From contig JAIVHR010000056.1 of NCBI GenBank assembly GCA_020200935.1, positions 1-7,547 on the forward strand: DNA of 7,547 nt, read 5' to 3'. This stretch comes from Sphingomonadales bacterium. Its GTDB lineage: Bacteria > Pseudomonadota > Alphaproteobacteria > Sphingomonadales > Sphingomonadaceae. Under the pieces are notes generated by a model. The model saw nothing but the letters and a program-made list of their open reading frames with translations, was not told the DNA's origin and made no database searches. This document shows positions 1 to 5,606 of this stretch, piece after piece (position 1 is the first letter of the stretch; every line of letters starts with the position of its first letter). The translations under genes were made by a program, and so were the position numbers.

Positions 1-536
1 CTCCACCATTTGCGGCCGTTGACGACATATTCATCGCCGTCGCGCTCGATCCGCGTTTCGATATTGGTGGCGTCGGAGGAGGCGACCTGCGGCTCGGTCA
101 TCAGGAAGGCCGAGCGGATCTCGCCATTCATCAGCGGGCGCAGCCATTGCTCCTTCTGCTCGCGCGTGCCGTAGCGGTGGAAGACCTCCATATTGCCGGT
201 GTCGGGCGCCGAGCAATTGAAGACCTCCGAGGCGATGCCGACCCGGCCCATCTCCTCGGCGCACAGCGCATATTCAAGGTTGGTCAGCTGCTCGCCCTCG
301 AACTCGAACGTATCGTCGACATGCTCCTGGCCCGAATGGGGCGGCATGAAGAAATTCCACAGGCCGGCGGCCTTCGCCTTGGCCTTGAGTTCCTCGAGCG
401 TCTCGCTGGTCCCCCAGCGGTCCTCGGGCGGGAATTCGGCGGCATAATCACCGACGCGCGGGCGGATTTCCTTTTCGATGAAGGCTTTGACCTTGTCCCT
501 GAAATAGGTCTCGCGGTCGGTCAGGGTGAAATCCAT
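1..536 (-). CDS. Acyl-CoA dehydrogenase, ACAD10/11-like, N-terminal part (runs off the left edge)
   Basis: Flavin-dependent oxidation of an acyl-CoA to the 2,3-enoyl-CoA in the cytoplasm is the expected reaction. The visible 178 residues begin MDFTLTDRE and cover the N-terminal helical domain and the start of the middle beta domain. The helical domain includes the NCSAPDTGNME stretch (about 107-117) and RYGTREQKEQWL (about 121-132). The beta-domain motif MTEP..ASSDATNI lies at about 146-159, followed by NGRKWW at 173-178. NCSAPDTGN, the ASSDATNI form of the flavin-binding motif and KWW are typical of the ACAD10/ACAD11 group rather than of classical short- or medium-chain enzymes. The ATG at 536 has a good Shine-Dalgarno (AGGAGA, 543-548) 6 bases upstream. 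The gene begins 30 bases after the preceding GPH transporter stops and is probably cotranscribed with it. The catalytic C-terminal domain is outside the window, so substrate and activity cannot be judged. Confidence 0.93.
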   Translation of the reverse strand, partial: MDFTLTDRETYFRDKVKAFIEKEIRPRVGDYAAEFPPEDRWGTSETLEELKAKAKAAGLWNFFMPPHSGQEHVDDTFEFEGEQLTNLEYALCAEEMGRVGIASEVFNCSAPDTGNMEVFHRYGTREQKEQWLRPLMNGEIRSAFLMTEPQVASSDATNIETRIERDGDEYVVNGRKWW

Positions 537-566
537 CGGGCGTCTCCTGTGAAGTCCTGTACGGTT

Positions 567-2018
567 CTAGCGTGTCGCGTTGTGCGTCGCGCCGCGCATG
601 CGGGCGATCCGCGCGTCGTGATCAGCCTGCTCTATCGGGAAGCGCGAGACAATAGCCGCGGCGCCGGCGGTCAGCAGGACGTGGATCGCGATATAGATCA
701 GCGCGAGATTGTTGAGCGTCGCGGTCGGCACCTCGCCCGGCACCGCGCCGAGCGGGAAAGCGATGACGGCGATGATCCCGGCGGTGATCGCGATGCCGAG
801 GCCCGACACGCATTTCTGGACGAAGAACTGGCCGGCGAAGAACAGCCCCTCGTTGCGCTTGCCCGTGCGCTCGGCGTCGTCCTCGATGACGTCGGTCAGC
901 ATCGAGACCTTGAGGATCAGCGCCGCGACATGCGCGCCGCTGCCCGCCGCCATGAAGAAGACGAGGATCGGCAGCAGCATCGGATCGCCGTTTTCGGGCA
1001 GCAGATCGAAGATGCGCGCCAGATAGGGCAGCGGGTGGAGGATGATCGAAGCGATCAGGAAGCGGATCGCCGCCCGCCGCTTGCCGAGCCGCTGCGAGAC
1101 CCTGGCCGAGGCCACCACGGCGACGGCGATGCCGGTGACCAGACCGATGATGAACCAGGCCAGCGCCGCGCTGCCGAGCTCCCAATAATAGGTGATGAAA
1201 TACATCAGCAGCCCGAGCGACAGCCCCATCGCGGTGTTCGCGGTCAGGGTGCAGAGCATGACGATCTTGAAGCCGCGATTCGAGAAGGAGGTCAGGATCG
1301 CGCGAAATTCCTCGCCGATCGTGCCGCGTGTGTGGGTGTTCCTGGGCAGGAATTTGATCTCGCTATGGGTGCCGAGCGCCGCGGCGATGATGACCAGCGC
1401 CATGACGCTCGCCGCGATGATCGCGAATTCCTGATAGGCGGCCGGGTTGAGCTGGCCGTCGGGATAGGCGGCGGTCGGCTCGAACAGCACGGCATAGGTG
1501 AAGAGCAGCATCGATGAGCCGCCGAGCCAGCCGAAGAAGAAGCGCAGGCCGAATAATCGCGTACGCTCGTGATAATCGCTGGTCAGTTCCGGGCCAAGCG
1601 AGGCCATCGGCACCTCGAAACAGCTCATCGTCGCGCGCACCAGGAAGGCGACGCCGAAGATGAAAAGGCCCATCTGCGCGTCGGGCAGGTCGGGCGGGCT
1701 CCACAGCAGCAGGAAGAACAGGGCTGCCGGAATCGCCGAAGCGTAGAGGAACGGGTGGCGGCGTCCCCAGCGCGTCCTCAGATGATCGGAGACATGCCCG
1801 ACCACCGGATCGATGAAGGCATCGCAGATCAGCGCCAGGAACAGGGCCGCGCCGACGATGCCCGCCGGGACGCCGATCACCTGGTTGAAATAGAAGGTCA
1901 GCAGCAGCGCGAAGCTCAGATCCTTGATGCCGAAGGCGACCGAGCCGAAGGCGAAGAAGAATTTTACCCGCGGCGGGACGCGGCGCTGGAGCGGGACGTT
2001 GGGCGCGATCTCGGTCAT
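567..2018 (-). CDS. MFS transporter, GPH (MelB-like) cation symporter family, second tandem copy
   Basis: An inner-membrane secondary transporter of 483 residues, the usual length for the glycoside-pentoside-hexuronide:cation symporter family, with about 12 hydrophobic segments. Family landmarks are visible: FGIKD with Asp33 in TM1, DAFIDP with Asp66 and Asp70 in TM2, then RTRWGRRHP at 81-89, SDYHERT with Asp148, and VQKC with Lys402 near TM11. These line up with MelB's cation-site aspartates (Asp19, Asp55, Asp59), Asp124 and Lys377. Cation coupling is therefore plausible, but the substrate is unknown, and related proteins beside catabolic genes often carry non-sugar compounds. It is a clear paralogue of the upstream gene (compare NEGLFFAGQFFVQKC and the C-terminal SRFP..QADHDAR). 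Its ATG overlaps the upstream stop by four bases (ATGA at 2018-2015) and only a weak GAGAAG precedes it, which suggests translational coupling. Confidence 0.92.
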   Translation of the reverse strand: MTEIAPNVPLQRRVPPRVKFFFAFGSVAFGIKDLSFALLLTFYFNQVIGVPAGIVGAALFLALICDAFIDPVVGHVSDHLRTRWGRRHPFLYASAIPAALFFLLLWSPPDLPDAQMGLFIFGVAFLVRATMSCFEVPMASLGPELTSDYHERTRLFGLRFFFGWLGGSSMLLFTYAVLFEPTAAYPDGQLNPAAYQEFAIIAASVMALVIIAAALGTHSEIKFLPRNTHTRGTIGEEFRAILTSFSNRGFKIVMLCTLTANTAMGLSLGLLMYFITYYWELGSAALAWFIIGLVTGIAVAVVASARVSQRLGKRRAAIRFLIASIILHPLPYLARIFDLLPENGDPMLLPILVFFMAAGSGAHVAALILKVSMLTDVIEDDAERTGKRNEGLFFAGQFFVQKCVSGLGIAITAGIIAVIAFPLGAVPGEVPTATLNNLALIYIAIHVLLTAGAAAIVSRFPIEQADHDARIARMRGATHNATR

Positions 2019-3502
2019 TCGGCGCGCTTCTCGGCGATCGCCGCGGCCGCTCCGGGCGCGGCGGCAAGGCCACCTTCGGGGATCGCCGCCAACGCGTCGA
2101 GCCGCGCATCATGCTCGGCCTGGCCGAAGGGGAAGCGCGTATAGAGGAAGGCGGTGACGATGCCGAAGAGGACGACGCAGCTCGCATAGGTCAGCGCCAG
2201 CCGGTCGAGCGTCGCTTCGGCGACCTGGCCCGGCACCGCGGCGTCGGGGAAGGCGGCGATCGACAGGATGATGCCGGTGGCGAAGATGCCGATCCCGCTC
2301 GTGCATTTCTGCATGAAGAAGGCGCCGGCGAAGAACAGCCCCTCGGAACGGCGGCCGGTATGGCTCTGCGAATCCTCGACCACGTCGGCCATCATCGAGG
2401 CGCCGGTGATCGCGGCGGCGACCGAGAAGGCGGTCGAGGCGATGACGAAGACCATCAGCAGCGGCAGCATCGCCGGGCTGTCATTGGCCGGGAAGAGATC
2501 GGCGAGGCGCAGCCAATAGGGCGTGCTGCCGATCGCCGTCGACAGGATCACCGCGCGCGCCGCGCCGCCGGGCTTGCCGAAGCGCCGGGTCAGCAGGCGC
2601 GCCAGCGTATAGGCGATCAGCACCCCGACCATCAGCGACAGCGAGAAGGCGAGGAAATAGCTCTGCGGAAAGCCCCAGATATAGCCGTAGAGATAGGTCG
2701 TCAGCGCGAAGACGATGCCCTGCAGGGTATAGGCGAAGAAGCCGGTCGCCATCAGGATCGCGAAGCTCCTGTTCCTGAGCGTCGCGGCCATCGCCCTCAG
2801 CATGTTGAGCACCGAGACGCGTTCGCGCGGCGGATGGGTCAGCGCGGCGATCCGCTTGTGTGTCGAGGCCGCCGAGACGATGATCGCGACGAACATCGCG
2901 ACCGAGCCGACCAGCGCATATTGCTGATAGCCGTCCTTGTTGAGCAGCCCGACCGGATAATCCGCGCTCGGCGAGAGAAAGACGACATAGGCCAGCGCCA
3001 GCATCGTCAGCCCGCCGGCCCAGCCGAACATGTAGCGATAGCCGAGGACGCTGGTGCGCTCGTGATAGTCGGTCGAGAGTTCGGGCGCGATCGCGATCGA
3101 GGGCACCTCGTAGCAGGAGACCGCCGAACGGACGAGGATCGCGGTGCCGATCAGATAGAAGAACTGCACGGTTTCCGAAGCTTCGGGAGGATGCCAGAGC
3201 AGCAGCCAGAAAACCGCGATCGGCAGCGCCGAGGCATAGAGCCAGGGATGGCGGCGGCCCCATTTGGTGCGCGTCTGGTCCGATAGCTGGCCGATGATCG
3301 GATCGATGAAGGCGTCGAGCACCAAAGCGATCATGATCGCAAGGCCGACCGCGCCCGCCGACAGGCCGATTACCTGATTGTAATAGACGAGAAGGAAGGT
3401 CGCGAAGCCGTTATCCTTGATGCCGTAAGCGATAGAACCGAAGCCGTAGGCGAGCTTGGTCGGTACCGGTACGGGCCGGGCGGGGACGGCGGCGATAGTC
3501 AT
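2015..3502 (-). CDS. MFS transporter, GPH (MelB-like) cation symporter family, first tandem copy
   Basis: An inner-membrane secondary transporter of 495 residues with about 12 hydrophobic segments. GPH/MFS_2 landmarks appear in order: YGIKD with Asp30 in TM1, LDAFIDP with Asp63 and Asp67 in TM2, TKWGRRHP at 79-86, STDYHERT with Asp145, and MQKC with Lys399. These correspond to residues used for cation and sugar binding in MelB. The Ala/Gly-rich C-terminal tail (LAAAPGAAAAIAEKRAE) is longer than in its paralogue. The ATG at 3502 is the only convincing start. The upstream in-frame codons through the adjacent repeat contain no start codon, and the only purine-rich site (AGGAG, 3514-3518) lies in the repeat arm. 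The gene follows the truncated SDR and overlaps the next GPH gene. The transported compound is unknown; the neighbours suggest an organic acid, alcohol or glycoside fed to acyl-CoA breakdown. Confidence 0.92.
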   Translation of the reverse strand: MTIAAVPARPVPVPTKLAYGFGSIAYGIKDNGFATFLLVYYNQVIGLSAGAVGLAIMIALVLDAFIDPIIGQLSDQTRTKWGRRHPWLYASALPIAVFWLLLWHPPEASETVQFFYLIGTAILVRSAVSCYEVPSIAIAPELSTDYHERTSVLGYRYMFGWAGGLTMLALAYVVFLSPSADYPVGLLNKDGYQQYALVGSVAMFVAIIVSAASTHKRIAALTHPPRERVSVLNMLRAMAATLRNRSFAILMATGFFAYTLQGIVFALTTYLYGYIWGFPQSYFLAFSLSLMVGVLIAYTLARLLTRRFGKPGGAARAVILSTAIGSTPYWLRLADLFPANDSPAMLPLLMVFVIASTAFSVAAAITGASMMADVVEDSQSHTGRRSEGLFFAGAFFMQKCTSGIGIFATGIILSIAAFPDAAVPGQVAEATLDRLALTYASCVVLFGIVTAFLYTRFPFGQAEHDARLDALAAIPEGGLAAAPGAAAAIAEKRAE

Positions 3503-3510
3503 GCTTTTTT

Positions 3511-3588
3511 GTGCTCCTGCGAAAGCAGGAGCCCAGGGCGGCCAGGGATGACGCCTGCGGCCCTGGGCTCCTGCTTTCGCAGGAGCAC
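3511..3588. repeat. 29-bp perfect inverted repeat with internal GAAA-capped hairpins (REP/MITE-like)
   Basis: Bases 3511-3539 are exactly complementary to 3560-3588, giving 29 matched pairs around a 20-base spacer (3540-3559). Each arm is itself a smaller palindrome: GCTCCTGC, GAAA, GCAGGAGC at 3513-3532, mirrored at 3567-3586. The element can therefore fold as one long hairpin or as two 8-bp hairpins. It sits between the truncated SDR stop (3609) and the GPH start (3502). The size, symmetry, GNRA-type loop and intergenic position resemble short interspersed palindromes common in sphingomonad genomes. The family assignment is from memory and needs a genome-wide count. There is no transposase, and I see no convincing flanking target-site duplication. 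A run of six A residues follows on the minus-strand transcript (3510-3505 side), but there is no U-tract after the stem, so it is not a canonical minus-strand terminator. Confidence 0.85.
3514..3518 (-). promoter_or_regulatory. Shine-Dalgarno of the first GPH gene, embedded in the inverted repeat arm
   Basis: On the minus strand AGGAG lies 11 bases before the ATG at 3502. It is part of the outer end of the 29-bp repeat arm. It is the only Shine-Dalgarno-like sequence before this start, because the bases in between are an A-rich linker. In the folded repeat this site would be base-paired, which could lower or gate translation. The spacing is longer than usual, so use of the site is an inference. 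Confidence 0.5.
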
Positions 3589-3608
3589 GCGGTGGTGGAT
3601 CGACCCGC

Positions 3609-4079
3609 TCACACCGAATAGGCGACCGGACCGAAGCCCGCCTGGTGGCCTGCGACCGAGGCGGTGTTGACGATCGCGCCGCCGCCCGCCGCCTTCATAT
3701 GCGGAACGACATGGCGGATGCCGAGCGCGACCGAGCGCAGCAGCAGGCTCTGGGTCGCGTCCCATTCCTCGGCCGTGATCTCCTCGATCGTCGCGCGCGA
3801 TCCGGCCGCGCCGGCATTGTTGAACAATATGTCGACGCCGCCGAAATGATCGGCGGCGGCATCGATCAGGCGCTTGATGTCGTCTTCGCTGGTGACGTCG
3901 CAGCTTTGAAAACCGAGCCGGTTGTCATGCGCGCCATCGGCGGCCATCGCCTCGCCGGCCTCGGCGTTGACGTCGCCCATCATCACCTGCGCGCCCTCGG
4001 CGATGAAGGCTTCGACCGTCGCCTTGCCGATCCCCGATGCGCCGCCGGTGACGACCACGCGCTTGCCTTCGAATCGCAT
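3609..4079 (-). pseudogene. Truncated short-chain dehydrogenase/reductase (SDR), lacks the catalytic Lys and C-terminal third
   Basis: The 156-residue product begins as a classical NAD(P)-dependent SDR. It has the TGGASGIG cofactor loop at 11-18, Asp36 at the end of beta-strand 2 (favouring NAD), CDVT at 60-63, NNAG at 87-90, and the active-site serine in NTAS (Ser141). It then stops at AYSV, two residues after the presumed catalytic Tyr154. The YxxxK lysine and about 95 further residues of a normal ~250-residue enzyme are missing. None of the other frames over 3503-3608 encodes an SDR-like continuation, and the 106 bases before the next gene are mostly a palindromic repeat, so this looks like a deletion rather than a single frameshift. 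The usual catalytic-tetrad Asn position appears to be Leu113, although some SDR subfamilies differ there. A good Shine-Dalgarno (GGGAG, 4086-4090) precedes the ATG, so the remnant may still be translated. Activity is unlikely. An alternative is a recently truncated gene whose product is still folded but inert. Confidence 0.82.
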
Positions 4080-4107
4080 ATCTCTCTCCCCGGTAAAGGC
4101 TGGCCGG

Positions 4108-4125
4108 TTTACGCCGAGGCGTAAA
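4108..4125. promoter_or_regulatory. 18-bp perfect palindrome TTTACGCC-GA-GGCGTAAA in the MFS-SDR gap
   Basis: The 8-base arms are perfectly complementary. Beyond one mismatch (4107/4126), three more pairs extend the symmetry (4104-4106 with 4127-4129). It lies in the 85-base gap between the MFS stop (4165) and the SDR start (4079). It could be an operator for a second promoter serving the SDR-GPH-ACAD genes, or an mRNA hairpin. No U-tract follows on the minus strand, so it is not a typical intrinsic terminator, and I could not find a convincing -35/-10 pair around it. Its TTTACG/CGTAAA ends resemble the TTGACG/CGTCAA palindrome of the divergent region. Confidence 0.45.
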
Positions 4126-4164
4126 GCGGGTTTCGAACAAGGACTGGTCTGGAGCGACCGATGA

Positions 4165-5487
4165 TCATGCAGGGGTGCCGGCGGCCGCCTCCTGCTTGCG
4201 CTTGAGCAGCACCCCGGCGCGCCAGTAATGGAAAATCGCCCAGGGCGTCAGTGACGCCCCGCACAAAAGCGCATATCGCAACGATTCGTCGCCGAAGCGC
4301 GGCTCGAAGAGGTCGGACAGGATGCCGATGGTCGTTGGGCCGAGCCCGAGCCCGATCAGGTTGATGACGAGCAGGGTGATCGCCGCCCAGACCGCGCGCA
4401 TCTGCAGCGGCGCCAGCCCCTGCAGCAGCGCGAAGGTCGGCCCGAGATAACAGGACTGGAACAGCAGCGCGACGAAATAGCAGCCGAGCGCGAAATACAC
4501 ATCTCCGAACAGATAGAGGCCGAACAGGAAGGGCAGGGCCATCGTCTTGAGGATTGCGACCATGTAGGATTGCGCATGCAGGCCCCAGCGTCCGGCGCAC
4601 CAATCGGCGAGCCGGCCACCGCCGACGACGCCGATAATTCCCGCGATCATCAGGATCGGCGCGAGGATCAGTCCGATCTGCCGCGTGTCGAGGCCGAAGC
4701 TGCGGATATAATAGGGCGGACCCCAGGAGGTCAGTCCGTAGCCGATCAGCGAAGTCAGCGTGACGCCGAGCACGAGGTGGCGGGCGGCGGGGGTCGACCA
4801 GAGCGATCGAAAACCGTCGGCGATACTCGGCGTCTTGTCCGCCATCACCTGATCGGCATCGGAAAGTCCGCGCCGCGGTTCGACGGCGAACAGAAAGACG
4901 AAGATCGCCAGGATGACGCCCGGTATGCCCACCGCGAGGAAAGCCGTGCGCCAGTCGAAATAGAAGGCGAGCGTGCCGCCGATGATCGTGCCGGCGCCGG
5001 CGCCGACGGTGACGCCGAGCGAATAGATCGCCATCGCGCTCGCGCGCTTTTGCGGCGGATAGAGATCGGCGATGATCGAATGCGAGGGCGGACTCGACCC
5101 GGCTTCGCCGACACCGACGCCGATCCGCGCGGCGAGCAGCTGGGAAAAGTTGCCCGCAAGACCGCAAAGCGCCGTCATTCCGCTCCACAGCGCCAGCGCC
5201 ACGGCGATGATATTGCGCCGGTTATAGCGATCGGCGAGCCAGGCGACGGGGATCCCGAGCGTGGCGTAAAAGATCGCGAAGGCGAGACCCGAGAGCAGCC
5301 CGAGCTGGGTGTCGGACAGCAGCATTTCGCGCTTGATGTCTTCCATCAACACCCAGAGGATCGAACGATCCATGTAGCTGAAGAAATAGGTCGCCGTGAG
5401 CAAGGTCAGGGTCAGCGTACGCCGGCGCAACGCGCGTTCGTCGTCACTCTCCACGCGCGGCAACACGGCTTCGCCGATTTGGGGCAC
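4165..5487 (-). CDS. MFS transporter, spinster-like (MFS_1) type
   Basis: An inner-membrane transporter of 440 residues with about 12 predicted membrane segments, the normal length for this MFS group. Visible signatures are Y.DR in TM1 (about 38-41), then MFS motif A, GIPVAWLADRYNRR, at 78-91 between TM2 and TM3. The segment ARIGVGVGEAGSSPP follows at about 120-134 in the TM4 region. The GVGEAG form is typical of the spinster-like subfamily, often found in sphingomonads and other proteobacteria beside degradation genes. I choose the GTG at 5487 because GGAGAG (5493-5498) lies 5 bases upstream. The longer TTG-started frame (to 5559) would add 24 polar residues with no family resemblance and would cover the promoter palindrome. 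It heads the minus-strand block and faces the plus-strand acyl-CoA dehydrogenases. The substrate is unknown; uptake or efflux of a hydrophobic organic acid is an inference. Confidence 0.9.
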   Translation of the reverse strand: MPQIGEAVLPRVESDDERALRRRTLTLTLLTATYFFSYMDRSILWVLMEDIKREMLLSDTQLGLLSGLAFAIFYATLGIPVAWLADRYNRRNIIAVALALWSGMTALCGLAGNFSQLLAARIGVGVGEAGSSPPSHSIIADLYPPQKRASAMAIYSLGVTVGAGAGTIIGGTLAFYFDWRTAFLAVGIPGVILAIFVFLFAVEPRRGLSDADQVMADKTPSIADGFRSLWSTPAARHLVLGVTLTSLIGYGLTSWGPPYYIRSFGLDTRQIGLILAPILMIAGIIGVVGGGRLADWCAGRWGLHAQSYMVAILKTMALPFLFGLYLFGDVYFALGCYFVALLFQSCYLGPTFALLQGLAPLQMRAVWAAITLLVINLIGLGLGPTTIGILSDLFEPRFGDESLRYALLCGASLTPWAIFHYWRAGVLLKRKQEAAAGTPA

Positions 5488-5492
5488 GCATA

Positions 5493-5498
5493 CTCTCC
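5493..5498 (-). promoter_or_regulatory. Shine-Dalgarno supporting the GTG start at 5487
   Basis: GGAGAG on the minus strand, 5 bases before GTG. This spacing decides the start of the MFS gene, since no in-frame ATG exists near the N-terminus and the alternative TTG at 5559 lies inside the palindrome. Confidence 0.65.
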
Positions 5499-5543
5499 AG
5501 CCTGGCCGGTCTTGCGCCGGATACCGCTCATGCTGGACTTGAA

Positions 5544-5559
5544 TTGACGCGCACGTCAA
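5544..5559. promoter_or_regulatory. 16-bp palindrome TTGACG-CGCA-CGTCAA, candidate operator of the divergent region
   Basis: The 6-base arms are perfectly complementary around CGCA. The site lies between the divergent MFS start (5487) and acyl-CoA dehydrogenase start (5607). The left half coincides with a plausible plus-strand -35 (TTGACG). Because of the symmetry, the minus strand also reads TTGACG. Palindromes with TTnACG/CGTnAA halves are known for regulators of branched-chain amino-acid and acyl-CoA breakdown, such as MerR-type LiuR. The likeness is from memory, and no regulator gene is in the window. Confidence 0.55.
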
Positions 5560-5573
5560 GCGTAAGGTCTAAA
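5544..5573 (+). promoter_or_regulatory. Candidate plus-strand promoter for the paired acyl-CoA dehydrogenases
   Basis: A -35-like TTGACG (5544-5549, five of six bases of the sigma70 consensus) is followed after 18 bases by TCTAAA (5568-5573, four of six). This would give a start near 5580 and a leader of roughly 25-30 bases before the ATG at 5607. The A-rich stretch 5571-5581 stands out from the GC-rich surroundings. In the other direction the mirrored TTGACG has only a weak -10 (CAGCAT, 5535-5530). The minus-strand promoter is therefore less certain. Confidence 0.45.
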
Positions 5574-5606
5574 GAAAAATATGCCGACCGAGGAGAGTCC
5601 GCCGAC

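Noticed and set aside
147..1517. Long open frame on the plus strand opposite the second GPH gene (456 codons)
   Set aside because: It mirrors the codon periodicity of the real gene on the other strand. The product is rich in Arg, Asp, Glu and His without any recognisable domain, whereas the minus-strand frame is a clear membrane transporter.
2111..3286. Long open frame on the plus strand opposite the first GPH gene (391 codons)
   Set aside because: The same antisense shadow effect of GC-rich third positions; low-complexity charged product and no credible start site context.
3511..3588. Intrinsic terminator or CRISPR-type repeat
   Set aside because: There is no U-tract after the stem on the minus-strand transcript. 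On the plus strand the element lies antisense to the operon, with no gene to terminate. There is one inverted pair rather than spaced direct repeats.
3499..3765. Possible frameshifted continuation of the SDR across the repeat
   Set aside because: Read through 3608-3503, this frame encodes only translated palindrome (LLRKQEPRAAG and similar), with no SKAA/CPG-type SDR C-terminal motifs.
5481..5532. Small leader frame starting at ATG 5532 on the minus strand
   Set aside because: It is out of frame with the MFS gene, runs into that gene, and has no Shine-Dalgarno or recognisable leader-peptide feature.
4570..5547. Plus-strand frame opposite the MFS gene (325 codons)
   Set aside because: Charged, repetitive product with no domain; the opposite strand encodes a well-supported 12-segment transporter.
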